A stretch of 64,000 nucleotides of DNA from Polytrichum commune. Taxonomy: Eukaryota; Streptophyta; Polytrichopsida; Polytrichales; Polytrichaceae. The stretch covers positions 12,836,001-12,900,000 of the forward strand of contig OX485803.1 of NCBI GenBank assembly GCA_950295325.1, written 5' to 3'. Position 1 is the first letter of the stretch. Each line of letters opens with the position of its first letter. The translations under genes were made by a program, and so were the position numbers. The notes beneath the pieces are model-generated. The model was given only the letters and a program-made list of their open reading frames with translations, ran no database searches and was not told the origin of the DNA. Below are positions 25,081 through 38,740 of the stretch, one piece after another.

Positions 25081-25890
25081 AGAGTCCAGAGCGATCATTG
25101 TGCAGATTATCACTTACTGCATAATCGGGAAATCATCTCACAGTTTCTTCCATGGACCATGTTTCGTGGCTCTGTGATGAGTGAGGAGTTTCAGTGAGAT
25201 ATGAATTTCAACGTTGATGAATTTGTCTGCGAAGGGTAAGATTTTCGTGAAATTTGATGTTCGGTGTGGAGTAGACCAGGCACAATGGTTGGTGGAAGAT
25301 GAGGAGGAATGCGTGCAGGATCGAATCTCCTCGTCTACGTTAATACCAGAGTTGGCAACTCGCAAGCCTCCAGCAAGAACCTTGTGCGTTTCATGAGTGC
25401 TTTATAGCGCTACAAAATTCAAGAGTGCAATATTCTGCTGGTGGGTGCTGAGATGCTTTGTTTTGTTCGTATTGTTTTTGTGTTTCCCTCCTCAAATCTC
25501 CCACATTCTGCAGTCCAGAGCGATCTTTGTGCAGATTATCATACTGCATAATCGGGAAGTCGTCTCACAGTTTCTTCCATGCACCATGTTTCGTGGCTAT
25601 GCGAGTGAGAAGTTTCAGTGAGATATGAATTTCAACGTTGATGAATTTGTCTGCGAAGGGTAAGACTTTCGTGAAATTTGATGTTCGGTGTCGTGGAAGA
25701 GGATGAGGAATGTGTGCGGGATCGAATCTGCTCTCGAAAGCCACCAGCAAGAGCCTTGTGTGTTTCGGGAGTGTTTTATAGCGCTACAAAAGTTCAAAAG
25801 TGCAATATACAGCTGGTGGGTGGTGAGCTGTTTTGTTTGTTTTGTTTGTTTTGTATTGTTTTTGTGTTTCCTTCCTCAAATCTCCAACTG
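25081..25890. repeat. Tandem duplication, two diverged units of about 400-425 bp
   Basis: Unit 1 spans about 25,081-25,505 and unit 2 about 25,507-25,890. Both contain GTCCAGAGCGAT, ACTGCATAATCGGGAA, GTTTCTTCCATG, CACCATGTTTCGTGGCT-like segments, ATGAATTTCAACGTTGATGA, GTCTGCGAAGGGTAAGA and TTTATAGCGCTACAAAA. Unit 2 carries small deletions. Open frames at the equivalent positions differ between units, so the repeat is probably not protein-coding. Confidence 0.85.
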
Positions 25891-25949
25891 AGCCACATTA
25901 GCTATTGTCTTTGGAGTGAAGAAGTCAGATTACATACTTAGAAATGTAC

Positions 25950-27110
25950 TTCATGGATGGAATTGCACATATTTAACCCCATACGTGCGTGTTCATCCAA
26001 AACACGGGTATGTTGTCTGTATGCCGGAAGTGATGTGACAGGAAGCCAAAAGGTTAATGGGGTTGAAAGTGCATCAGGATGGTTACCAATCGGCTAAATC
26101 CCTAGAGTGGTGGAGTGCGGTAACCTCCGTGAGATAGAGACACTAATGTCTACTTGATGATTCAATTGAAAGAACGACTTGAGGCTCTCTAATACTACTT
26201 TTCTCAAATATTGATGGAAATTTATCTCCAATGGGGTTATATAAGGGACACTCCAATATAAAGTGTGCCTCATTTTCAACTGCATTGTAAGAGCAAAAGT
26301 GGCATAACCTATTATCTCTAGAGGTAGGGTTAGTTCACCTCTTGAATTATGTTGGTGTCAATGGTTGCTTTAAGTACAATTCAAATTTGCATTTGAGAAT
26401 GTGAATACCTTTTATACTTATTGATTGGATATTTTTGAACTAGCCGAAATTGATAAAGAGTCACATGAAAATTGTAAAAATATATATATTAATATTACTT
26501 TGACCTACGAGACTGACCTTTTTTTTTGGAGGAGGGGGGGGGGGGAGCATAGGAAGCACGTGGCCACCTTGCTAGTTTTTTTTTTTGGTCAAATAGAGAG
26601 AAGATTTCACAGCCCGGAAACATCCCACCAATCACTCCATTCTGCTTTTGGGTACCTCTCCACTATCATCTGGTAATTTAGGGTCATCTCAAACGTACCA
26701 GACCAACATTTGGCACTTTAGATAATAATCTGGCACATATGTGCATGATTGACGATAGCTATAGTTATCCTCTCAAGTATGAGTGAAATCCATGAGTCCG
26801 TTTCCACACGATTTTTGACCCTCCTCATTCTTCCCAAAGTTAGCACGTGGAGGAAGAAATTAAGTGAAATAATATTTGATTTTATCATGTCCATATTGTT
26901 GAAATCATCATACACCTACATTCATGGATTGGAAGAGAACACCAATTCTGATATCAAAGTGTGAAGCGTGCGCAAAGGTATGTGAATGACTTCACGAAAC
27001 CATCAAAATCAATGCACCCGATAGGGCCGAAGCCTACGTTTGGCCGATTATGCGGTGTTACCCGAACTCCATGTCGCCGGAACATGGATCTTTGCCATTG
27101 CACGATGGAG
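25950..27110. other. Intergenic DNA without a recognised gene
   Basis: Only short chance open frames. Homopolymer T and G tracts occur at about 26,518-26,590. No transposon ends were recognised. Confidence 0.45.
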
Positions 27111-27113
27111 AAC

Positions 27114-29524
27114 CTAAGGTAGAAATACCATAACCCGTGAAATTGAGGTGATTCACATTGAAGATTTGGTCTAACAATCATGAGATAATTTTCCAATATA
27201 GACGAGAAGGATTCATGAAGAATGCAAGTTGTTTCATATTTTCTGTCTTATACAAAAAAAATGCTACAATTTTTCATAGTGGAAAGTTGTCCAACCCCCT
27301 ACTCATTCACTAGATTCTCCCTACACTGAACACGGTAATCCGCATTAATTTTCCATACAGAACATCGCCTAAATTGGTTACCTCGTGAGTACATTAACAC
27401 TTGACTCCCGTTGGCTACACTAAGTGTACTGTAAAACCACTTTTTGGGCTATCGCCTAGTCGAACGAAGCAATTTCAAAATTTTGATGAGATTCATCCGG
27501 CTATTGGCCACTGAAGACAAGTCAGTGTGAAAACGAATGGCTATCGCCGTGGTGGTAGCGGTTACTAGGCTAACCGACTGTCTCTCTCCCTCGGCACTAA
27601 GAGGAGAGGGCAGCCTAGGAAGAATTCAGGCTATTTTCCAATTGTAGAATCCGACATAGTCTCAGATGTTAGCAATAGGCTTTAGCGGCATCAACCCTCA
27701 GTGATTGAGGTTGAGTGCGATTAGACAGAATCCGAGTGTGACGCTCGAGAGAAGAATAGCGATAGGCAAATACAGAACTGGAAAGTGCAGTGTCTTGTGA
27801 TTGAGAACACTAAGATATGGAATATAATATTTTGAAGAGCAATAGTCTTGCAGTGTGTGTATAATGTAATGTTGATGATGGTAGCAACTGTTTGCATGAG
27901 AGCAAGTTGTCTTGAAATGGAACGTTGACATGAATCTGTAAGCATTTGACAGTTGAATGTGAATCAGGCGAGTAATCTGGTGAGAAGTAAACAGTACAAA
28001 GAAAGAGAGTAAAAATTGTTATATAAGGAGAAGGAAGTAAAAGCTATATTGGGCAATAGGCTGGAAAGAGAGGAGACTTGAAGTTTGATTCTATGAGGGT
28101 AAAGTCTGAGAATAAGATGGTAACATGTTGAAGGCAATGTACAATTGCGTGGAAGTTACCTGACCACAAGGGTGCAGAAATTTTAGTCAGTGGTGAGAAC
28201 CAAATTAAGTCAGAAAGGAGTGAAGTTTGGAGTGTGTGCATAAACCGGTGTTGTCGAAGGCCAGGATATAGTCAAAATCCTTAAGGGCAATAGCCGAGAG
28301 AACATTGAGAGGTCTGAAAGATAAGAGCAGTTGTGCAGGCTGTGAGAGCCTTAGGCCATTGTCGAAGAGCGTTAATCAGGCTATGACCAGAGAGACAGAG
28401 AGATAAAGCATTGGCGATGGGCAATAACCAACTCGCCATTACCTGAGAGGCTGTGAGAGATAAGGATGAGTCGCTTGAGAGGGGCGATCGCCTGGTATTG
28501 AGTAAGATATTCAAATTAGGCTAAAGCGGAGAGTGGCAAGTAGTCAAAGTGAAGACTGTGAAGGTTGAGAGGCCTGGGATGGGCGAGACAACCTCCGAGA
28601 GAGACTAAGTGGCCATAGCCAGGTCCGAGGCAGGAAGCCTGAGAGACGAGAGTAGTCATTACCCGGCAGTACCGAGGTAGGATATCGCCAGAGCAGACCC
28701 TGTTTAGAGAGGGAGAGATGAAGGCAAGGCGTCAGTAGCTGGTAGGCCATAGGCTGACAGGCTTTACCTGAGGAGGAGGAGATGTTACCAGCAAATAGTA
28801 AGGTGAATTCTTGTGTAAGACTGAGTAAAATTAACAGATTAAAGCCTTAACATAGGATATCGCCTAGCTTACTATGCATTGCTTTATGTATTGACAATGT
28901 GGGTGAATTTTGAGATGAGTAGCCAGGTACACCGGAAGAACAAGATGATGGCTACTGGTTCCGCGACACGAACATGATGGTTGTAAGTTAACCGAAGAAT
29001 TAATTAAATCGTTGAATTACGCAAATGTGCATTCAAATGAGCAAAGACTATGCGGTTACTAAGACATTACCCCGGACTTTGTCCAGATTATGAGCCATTG
29101 ACAATTTGCCGAGCTTTTGAGCTTCATAACTGACATAGGTCGAAACCCATAGAGTGATAGAACACTTTCCTTTGAGATAGGACAGACAACACTCACGACT
29201 GAACCTACACATATGAATCAATAAGGATGGGAAATGAGGAAATAAGTTAAGATTGGAGAGCATAAACAATGAGAATCACCCATAATGTTATTAAGAACCT
29301 TAAACCAATGTGACATTAACCCTTATAGACACTATCTCAGTCTTCCTGGAGACTTTGTTCCCTGGGTTTTGTTGTTTTGAGTCATAGCAAAAACTTACTA
29401 CATGTACACACATTGAAGTTGCTCCCGAGCCATGATCAGTTTTAGAAATGGCACTTCATCATTATGACGGCGGTCTAGTGCACGGCTACAGAGTGGTTAG
29501 CGGGTTATGGTATTTCTACCTTAG
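27114..29524. mobile_element. 2.4 kb terminal-inverted-repeat element, family G (long copy)
   Basis: CTAAGGTAGAAATACCATAA followed by CCCG begins at 27,114, and its exact complement ends at 29,524, giving 24 bp terminal inverted repeats. A short copy at 60,799-61,204 matches both outer segments in reverse order but lacks the middle 1.9 kb. The interior (27.6-28.8 kb) has no frame longer than about 77 codons and shows no transposase motif. It is therefore a non-autonomous or heavily decayed DNA transposon. Target-site duplication and superfamily are not clear. Confidence 0.75.
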
Positions 29525-32500
29525 ATAATCGGTGTCGCACTCCTTGAACCGAACTACATGTTGTTGAACTCCCACGGGTCCATAGAGTAGACTCAACATA
29601 CCCTTCAATTAAACGGGAGTGTACCAAAAATAATTCCCTCTAATGATAAGCTAACCAAGATGCTTCTTACTTGAGGGGCTTGGTCGAAGTGGTCAATTGC
29701 AAGTTGCAAGTTGTAGGTTTGAGTGGCACGTTTATTGGTGACGACATTGTTGTGCCGCATGTGTTTGGTTGGCCTTGGTATGAGTGTTAGGGTGGGTATT
29801 CTTCATGTTTGAGGCCAAAGTGGAGGTGGGAGGTTGTTGAAGCAATGAAATCCACGCTAGGTAATGATTTTTTGGATAGTGTAACAACATGGATTTAAAC
29901 ACATCAATCCTCGTATTTTAATTGAATCAAATCTAGTTCAAGTGTGCGCAATTTAGATTTAATTAGGCTTAATTACTTTGGTAAGCATAAATTTCACTTT
30001 AAGTAAGCATAATTAGGCCTAATCACAATTAATTAGTTTGAATGTGTTTGAATACATGTGTAGGTAGAAGGAATCGACTAAACTATCATGAAATTATTAG
30101 AATAAAATAAATAATTATAATCTTCTTGAAAGAGAAAACCAAGTTAAAGCTTCATTTTAGAACGACAAATATTTTTTTTCAAATGGAAAATCAAATAGAT
30201 TACAAGATCCTCAATGCTAATGAGGATTTTGTAATATTTTTGATTTCCAAGTTAATTACATGCTTTACTAATGTTTTCTCTTCGGGAATGAAACCTTAGT
30301 CAATTGCTTGTTTACTAAGGAGAAGTGAATATGTATATATAGGTTTTGGATCTTGAAGGTGAAGTGCACATATTTATGGGTTTTATGGACAACTGGCCTT
30401 AAAGAATACAAGGGCAATTTGTTTTTGAAGTTGAATGGGATGGGCAACAATACTCAGATGGGATTAAAAAAAAATGAATATGATGGGGTCATGGCTTGGC
30501 AAAGCGGGGCCTATGCGGTTTGGCGTGAGTTCTAGCCCCAACCACCAAATGGTAAGTGGGTATGTTGAGTTGGTATGCAACCATTGTCCATCCATAGATA
30601 GGCACATGTTGTATGTTTGGGCATTTCAAGTCATTTTCCCAACCCTTTATGCATGTCAATGTCACTATGTAGAGTTGTTTAGTGGCAAGCCCACCTACAA
30701 CTCACACAAAGGCCTAGTATCTAGATATGCTTCCCAATTTTATTGTGCACTGCCACGAAGTCAAAAAGTATAGTCCACCTTTAATATTTGTCAAGACTTC
30801 AGAGCAAGGAAACTTCTAACACTTATTGGGGGTAGCATAGACAATTTTGTATCACTTACATGTGAAATAAAAAAAATAAAAAATTCTATAGGTAAAGGAT
30901 GAAACTACACAAGATCTAAAGGTCATCATACATCTAAGCATAATGGAAGAACAAATCTAAAGTAGTTGGATGAGATTCTTGTGCACACCAAGAACATGTT
31001 TCCTTTAGTCAGCTCACCAATGTGCACATTGTCAGGTTCTTCAATGGGTTCATTATCAGTTGCATCATTTCATTCATCAAGCATACCTTTAATTTCCTCC
31101 TCGATATGTATGTAGGGATTGTTTAGATGAGATTCCATATCCCAATTGATAAACTCATGCGCATTTGTAATGGGTCCACCCTCACTCTTTGCAAATACCA
31201 ATAGTAGTCGTTCTAGTAATGTAGTAGGAATTAGGGTTTGGGTTTTTGTCAATTTCATCCAAGTTATAAAGTTTCATAGCCTCACTTTCATCCAAATTAA
31301 CACTTACCAAGGTGAATTCGTTAAAGAGGGGAACATTATTTTTACAAATTCTCTTAACAATTAACAATCAACACTTACTAGTATGTTTTGTAAACATTTA
31401 TTTAGAAATGTGATTTTGATTAACACATATATGATTTTAACACTTATCGGGGTAACACATGTCCAAGGTGGATTGTAATGAGAATTATATGGTTGCATTC
31501 TTATAGCTTTTGTATATCTCCCACAACGTCTCCCCCTTTCTTATTTGAACGAAGTTATGGAGCCCATAGAGGGGCAATTGTTGGGAATGTTGCTTTTACG
31601 CACACGTACATCATAAGTATAGCAATGGCAAAAATGCTATTATAAGAAATAATCAACGTATTTGTGTCTAAACACTCGGTTTAACTACTCTTCATCTCTA
31701 GTTGGACCATGACCTTAATGACAACAACGAAGGTAGAGGTTGTCATAAAGCAACAATGTGAGGTGCTTTGACTTAAAAGAAAACATTGTTAGTTTACCAT
31801 CGACTGATTGTACCTGTAAATCCTACCATGTTCAAGAGTCCCTTTGGTATATGATAAGACATAGTGCCTAACAATGTTGATATGATGTCATCAAGAAAGC
31901 ATGGTACCAACAATCAATATTGATGATGATATCATATCAAAGAAACTAGCCATGGGTATCAAATTTGTAATAACAACCAAATATTGATATCTAAGTGGAT
32001 ATGTTAAGGTGAAAGAAATTTTTTATACCCTTTGTAATTATATAGGTAACAATCATTCTAAACTATATTGACACTAGGAAGATTTTAACCATGTATTAAG
32101 GGTATTGCATGGTATATATCAGTGCCCAAGAAGTTTTTGGGCATAGTCGGTCAAGATCCTAGTGATTCTAAATCTAGTTGAATACATGTTGACATCTTCC
32201 GGTTTTGCTTTATCATCTGAGGTATATTCTATAGATTCATCTAAAATGATGAGTAATTCTCATGAAGTCTCGAACTCAACCACTTCATCTATAACTAACT
32301 AACAATTTTCCCCAAACATAGGTATATAGAGCCGAATAGCATTAAAAAAAAAATTAAAAAAAAAACATTGTCAAATATCCATATCCTACTAGTATTGGGA
32401 AAAAAATGAAAACCTCATAATAGATACCTGAATGGTGTCACAAAAGACGATACCAAATCCAACATTGGTGCCTACCTTCATGGCTTGGTCACTTAGAAAA

Positions 32501-33440
32501 GTTAGGAAACAATGTGAGATTAACCACAGGGCACCTTTTAGTTCTTTGGAGACAATTGTTTGATTTTTCTAGAGAAAACAAACCCATGATAAGATATGAA
32601 AGTCATGTGTATAAGGAAGGCACCGGGGTTTGATTATTGCTCACAATTTTAAATTTAAAAAATAACAAAAGGTATGAAAACTGAGAGGGAGGGGAACCGT
32701 ACCTACATGTGACAATTGCTTCCATGTACATGGTATAGACGGATGAAGAATAGTTCATTTTCATCCACTATCATGAATGGTTTTCTTATGGTCCTACTGC
32801 CACATTGCAATGCTTTGCTTTCCTCATGTATAAGTGTTTGTATAGGCTTAATGTGTCTTTTTTTAGGAGATCTATTTAGGACTTGAAATGGGGCTTTCAA
32901 AGATGGGGAATGATTTTTTAAACAAACATACCCCTCAATAAACGTAGTGCACCATACAATATAATTAAATTGAGAATATATATATATATATATATATATT
33001 GAAGGGGTCCAGAACAATACTACCATACATCAAACTAGTCCCCATTTAATTACCCTTTCAACACAATTGTATACATGAGAAACATGCTAAGTGACCAACC
33101 AAGGCCTACCGTGGTAGGTGTGGTGCATGAATTGAAAGCAAAACATAGATGACCAACTAGTTTTGGAAAAGTCTCAAGCACTTAGGAACAAATTAGTGTG
33201 GGTCAAGTCAGAGTGGTAATAACTGATTGATGTTTGTAAACAATTCAATGAACAATTGAACTAATTCTGTGTATATGTCACGAGGTGGCTTCCACACGGG
33301 GCATGACTTTACTTTTTGTAAGCTTCTAGCACACAAGATGGGCATCATGATATTCCAAGACATGTGCAGTTGAAACACTATCAAGCAAAGAACTCTGTGA
33401 CAAAGACCATCGTAGAGGGCTATGTGGTTCAACAATTTGA
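29525..33440. other. AT-rich intergenic DNA without a recognised gene
   Basis: Open frames up to about 107 codons occur (30,474-30,773 plus, 32,703-33,026 minus) but have low complexity or no family resemblance. No splice-supported gene structure was found. Confidence 0.45.
32976..33000. repeat. AT microsatellite
   Basis: About 12 uninterrupted AT dinucleotides. Confidence 0.9.
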
Positions 33441-33445
33441 GGCCA

Positions 33446-33800
33446 TGGGCTAGATCACATCTTCATTCGGCTGGGCCCCGCCCCTCCCAGGTCTCCTTCA
33501 CTGTTCGGTCTCCCTGCCTGCACCTGTATGGGAACTCTTCCATGTCGGGAACCAATGTGATAATACCCGGTCAAAATTACAAATATTCAAGTTGACATCA
33601 TTTTCATTATTCCCAAGTTAATTGATGGAGTTCCTTCACATGCCAAAGGAGATTTAATGGCTTAAGTGAGTGGGTATTATCACATTGGTTCCCAACGAGG
33701 AAGAGTTCCCACGCAGGTGCGGGTAGGAAGACCAGGTAGTGAAGGAGGCGTGGGAGGGGGCGGGGCCCAGCTGAATGAAGATGTGATCTAGCCCGGGCTG
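33446..33800. repeat. Long imperfect inverted repeat (arms about 120-130 bp, loop about 105 bp)
   Basis: The left arm (about 33,446-33,565) contains GCTAGATCACATCTTCATTC, TGGGCCCCGCCCC and GGGAACTCTTCC with GGGAACCAATGTGATAATAC. The right arm (about 33,670-33,800) contains their complements (GTATTATCACATTGGTTCCC, GAAGAGTTCCC, GGGGCGGGGCCCA, GAATGAAGATGTGATCTAGC). A transcript across it would form a long hairpin. The 146-codon open frame covering the right arm (33,607-34,047 minus) is not recognisable. Confidence 0.8.
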
Positions 33801-35154
33801 ATTTGAGTGGGAAAATTGTAGTGTCCCAACCACTGGGATAATGACACTCTGCAAATGTTTCCCAAATACAATTATTTAATGTCAAGGGGCACGTGCAACA
33901 ATAATAGGTACCTTGGAACCTTATAGTTATGCAGAATTCCTCGAGATCAAGCTCCCGTTGAGTTGGCCAAAACGTGAGTTTGAGAGCATAATCATAAAGT
34001 CTTCCCTTCTCAAGACTTAGATTTACATGTTCAAAGCGTGGTGTCATGCTATAAAAAAAACGGATTTCCAGTTTGTCATACTATGATGGGTGGGATAAGC
34101 TAACCTTGCATAAACCATTTTAGGATTTAGGGTGGTGGGTCCCACACACATAACCCTATTTAAATCCTACAATTCTCTCAAAGGTTATGCTATCGCCAAA
34201 GAATGTCCAAGGAGTTTTACCCGACTTTAGAAGATGGCCTTCGACACACACTTAGCTCGCAACCTCTTGATCTAAATTCTCTCAAAGAAGAATCAAACCC
34301 ACAATTTTCTCCCTCTTTTTGAGGGACTTTACACATAAGTCAATTGTCTTCCAAAAAATTAGCTTTGCATCAACAAAATGCTCATCGAACCGACGTTACA
34401 CAAAATATCTCCACACATTGTCATTGCTTACACCACAAACCTTTTGGTGATATTCAACCAAATAAATCATCCGTGCATTCTCATTATCACTAATTATATG
34501 AACCTCCTCCTTTTTAAAGTCTTATGCCCCTTCAAATGTGCATCCTCTAGAAGGGAGGGTACCACATCCTCTAAAAGATAACGTACTATCACATTATTTG
34601 ACCAATTAGAATCTTAGCTTCAATATTTTAAATGTGAATTTTTATGAATAATAAGAAATTTATTACTGCCATGAAATCCACAACTTAAAATGAGGGTGAT
34701 ATACAATGAAGGTGATATGCCCCACGTCAAAGCAAATCACAACCCCCCCCCCCCCTAGGAACCCAAATAATAGGTCATAGCACTTAACAACAACATTCTA
34801 TGTAAATGGTACACACCCAACCATGAAAAAAATGGATACTAGCCATTTTTTTAATCCAAATAACATAACATATAAACGCCACCCACTGCCTATCACACCT
34901 ACATAACTTAGCTAAAGAACGATTGATGACATATGCCATTAAATCTCCTAAATGCAAGATACTATATTTTCTGAAACCTCCCACCATTGTTCCACATTCT
35001 ACCCCCCATACCCAACAATAGAACTTTGACAAAGATATATTCGTCTCCACACCCACCATGCAAATCCACCCCCCCCCCCTCCCACATGCACAAAGACATG
35101 ACAATACAAGAGCACGTGTAGCTTGAATATCATTTGAAAGATTAAATTGCTTGT

Positions 35155-35210
<56 letters not shown>

Positions 35211-36985
35211 TACAAAACATGACCTTTGAGAATAATCTTAAATCTCCTTTGCAAGACATTGCCATGAATACCCTATGGTTGACAGAAAGATAAATTGTCC
35301 TACTACATGGGAGAAAACCAAAAAATGTTCATGTAAACAACAATCATCATTAGTTACACAAAACAATCATATACATATTAATACATGCATTCAATGTTAC
35401 TCACTAATATTACTCATTCCCTTTTACATGTCCAAAGAACATGCACCAATTTTGCTCCCCGCACACAAAAGATTCTATCTTCAACTTACTTCAACCAACA
35501 TTCTCACGCAAATGGAGAGGTTAAACCGATAGGCTCACTCACCAAATAACCAAACTATGATGAGATATATTGGGTTCACGCGTCCGCCTAAGAGGTCCTT
35601 GATAATAACCTTATCATCATTGCCACAGACCATGCAAATTGGGAAGCCCAAAATATTAGATTGGACAAAGTTTGTGACATGCACACAATAGTGTCAATAC
35701 CCTTGTGATCATTTGATTAGTTCACATGGGGACGAGTTGAGGGCAGTGTTGATGGCACCTCCTCTAACACGATCACCAACCTCCACAAAGTAGTATCAGG
35801 CCGTTCACCTTCAAAAGGCACCCACCCTTCATGTGTAGAGCTACAGGGTGGATTTGACGTAATGGATGAACCCTCCTCCCTTGATGGATGCAAGCCCCCC
35901 CCCCCCTTTCCCCATCATGCATTGAGGAGTACAATGGATGGGAAAATGTCCCCCATTCCCACTAGTGGAGTTGTCCCTTCATGGCAGGGTCGACGAAACA
36001 TCTTCCTCCTTGAGCATTGGACCACTTCTCAATACCAAATCCTAACGATGAAATTTGTCCCAACCTCTAAATCAATCATCTCCCTATGCAAAGAGATAGC
36101 ACACAACATAGTCAAGGCACCCATGCTATAACTGCATAGATTTCCAACTATCCCATTCCCAAAACAATCAACCACACCTAAAATTTTACAACAAGTGTTG
36201 TGCTGCAATTAATGTACAAAGTTTGTGAAAGATGACACAAACCCATCACAAGTATGCATTGGACATGGACCGATAAAAGTACATGAACAAACTAAATGAC
36301 AAAATTGTGTGTTAAGAAAGACGCATCTTGGATAACCAACATCACACAACCCCCCCCCCCCTTGAAGCACATGACTTTGCTATATCCAAAACCTTTTGAA
36401 TTGAACTTAAACAATAAACATTTGTATACAACCCCATCATGAAAACCCCTCTCCTCCCTTATTAATCCCTTACCTTGCATTTCAATCCCAATTCACATAG
36501 CTAATACTAGGTTACTTATAATATATTTCATAGTATTTAGAATGATGCACTATCATGAGACTACATTATGATATTTCTATGTAAACTAAAGGGCCCTCCA
36601 CACCTAACCCTTAATCGACTTAGTATAAACACTACCCTGTCAAATACTACTACACATGCATACCTTCACACCTAAGTAACTACAAAGCATGCATGACATA
36701 TGATGTGGCGTACTTAAAACCATGATAATTCCAAGTGTATTCCCAAACCTTACCAACGCTCTCCTACATCATTGCCTTGTTACGAAGCTAGTGGGACAAC
36801 TTCATGCAACATCTCTCACTGAGTATTGTTAGTTTTTGGTAGTAGTGGCCACGATGGCTCTTTTGTTTAGTCACAAGCAAGACAACTCCTTTTCCAGCAA
36901 TAGGATTGCATGGACAAGGTGGGAAGCTCATGTACTAATGACTCAAGTAAAAGCAAGTATGAACTCCCTTTTGGTTTATCTACCT
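33801..36985. other. AT-rich intergenic DNA without a recognised gene
   Basis: Contains C tracts at about 34,743-34,755, 35,070-35,079, 35,887-35,897 and 36,350-36,361 plus the TA microsatellite. No coding sequence was supported. Confidence 0.45.
35158..35208. repeat. TA microsatellite
   Basis: About 25 uninterrupted TA units. They create artefactual tyrosine/isoleucine open frames on the minus strand. Confidence 0.95.
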
Positions 36986-36987
36986 AA

Positions 36988-37403
36988 GGCCCATGCCACA
37001 TGAACGGCAACGGCAGTCAACCCGCTGTCGTGATTGGCCGGCCGACTCCGTGGCTTATCACACGGGCGGTACATGCATAGTTGAAGCGGTGAGGTGGCTG
37101 CCAACCTGGGGCAACCACAATACCAGGCACATGCGCCTGGTAATCCTGCGTTTCCGGAGCCTAAACCCGCCACATTAGCTTCCCGCGCCTCGCAGAGAGC
37201 ATCCTCCCTCCCTCCGACCTCCGACTCCTTGTCTCCACCATCCGAGCTCCGTGCCCGACACCTTCCCGGAAGCTCCTGCTGCCGCCCGGCAGCTACCTCC
37301 CGTGTGGTGAGGGCGACCGGCAGCCTCTGAGCTGGCTGTGGCAGGCCTATGGCTAAGCCTAGCCAGCAACATTGTACTGGTTGCCGGTCGTGTGGCTGCG
37401 GCC
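36988..37403. mobile_element. GC-rich PIF/Harbinger-like MITE, family D
   Basis: A 416 bp GC-rich block in AT-rich DNA with inverted ends: left GGCCCATGCCACATGAACGG, right the complement of GGCCGCAGCCACACGACCGG. It is bounded by identical TAA triplets at 36,985-36,987 and 37,404-37,406. The 159-codon open frame through it (36,976-37,455 minus) starts and ends outside the element and is a composition artefact. Ends and target triplet were seen directly; the superfamily is inferred. Confidence 0.75.
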
Positions 37404-38207
37404 TAATTATGCGAGGTGGATCCTTTAATTGTTTAGTGACCATATGAGAACACACCGTAGATAAGTTTGGGGCCTAGATGTCCCAAATCTAGTTTTGATT
37501 GAACTTTGTGTTCACACAAATGTGGCTTAATGGGTTCATAATGTTTTGCTAATACTACGACTTTCAGTTAGGGTAAGATGTGAAGGACCCTTTAGCCCTT
37601 TAGATATAGAACCTCTTTATACAAAGGTAGACGCTACACCCTATGACCAAACTCAAACGAGGTAAACCATTCAATATGGGATACGTTGAACGAGCCCTCA
37701 ACAAAACAACGTTGTTGATGTTCGTGTTAATAGTTTCGTTTGATGTTATTGCAATCTGTGGCCATGCCCGACTACACTATTTTGTCTAATTAGCATGGGT
37801 GGGAAATTTATGCGGGTTGGACTTTAGAACGACCTACATTAATTCTATAGTGGTTGCCTTGGTAAACATTAGTAATTTTACAGTACTTGCCTTGCCTTGA
37901 ATTTTCATCCAAATGTGCAGACAAAAAACCCACACTAAATTTTTAGACTAAAAAAATACAGTGGGCCACTTCAAATTATAATCAAAGACTAGTGTGGATA
38001 CTTGGGAATTAGTGTGGCCCACACTAGTTAGACATAACAGTGTACCTTGTGTTCCTGTCGAATAATAGTTTTACTGTTCTAAAAAGATCCGTGGTTCTAT
38101 TTTTATCAGAGTTACGAAGATTTGGATGCTCCATTGCTATGACAAATTCCAGAACATTCTACCGGAGTTATGCAAAGATTTGTGCTACTAAATTCAGTAA
38201 GTACTAA
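37404..38207. other. Intergenic DNA without a recognised gene
   Basis: No open frame above 60 codons with family resemblance and no transposon ends were recognised. Confidence 0.45.
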
Positions 38208-38740
38208 GGGCCGCTTTACACTTAGAGGCCGGGCCAATTCGTTGTGTAAGAGGCTTGAAATCCTCATTTGTGATTGGTCAAAAGGCTCAAATCGGCCCCA
38301 ACCCCTTTACATCTAGAGGCCGGGCCGATTTGGTGGTATGATTTTTTAAATTAAAAAATGTATGTTATGACACGGCCCGAGCTCGTTGAATTGGGTGCAC
38401 CCAAAATGGAAGGCCAATTCTTGGCCTAGAGGCCAATGTCATATTCCACTAAAAAAATCTTCTTAAATAAAGTATAATTTTTTAAAGTGAACTAGATCCA
38501 TTGGATTATGTGGAATCTAAAGGCTCTATCTTAGATTATGCTACATCCGTTGGATTAGGCTAATTTTTTTGAATCAGCTTGGCTTCTTGGCCCGAGGGCC
38601 TTTACATATGGGAAAATTGGCCCCCAGTATAATCTTATTATAATGTGTAGTAGAGGCCGGCCTCCAACCCAAAAAAGGCTGAAATTTTGTGCAATCGGCC
38701 TCAAGGGAAATTGGCCCGGCCTCTAGGTGTAAAGCGGCCC
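38208..38740. mobile_element. PIF/Harbinger-like MITE, family C
   Basis: A 533 bp element with near-perfect inverted ends: GGGCCGCTTTACACTTAGAG continuing GCCGGGCC at the left and the complement of GGGCCGCTTTACACCTAGAG at the right. It is flanked by a perfect TAA duplication (38,205-38,207 and 38,741-38,743). An inner copy of the terminus (CTTTACATCTAGAGGCCGGG, about 38,305) lies 97 bp from the left end. No transposase is present. Confidence 0.9.

Noticed and set aside
33607-34047. 146-codon minus-strand frame
   Set aside because: Half of it is one arm of a long inverted repeat; no recognisable domain or splice context.
34784-35265. Frames of 88 and 156 codons on the minus strand
   Set aside because: Run through the TA microsatellite and C tracts; repeated Ile-Tyr is an artefact.
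36976-37455. 159-codon minus-strand frame
   Set aside because: Spans both boundaries of a GC-rich MITE; composition explains the absence of stops.
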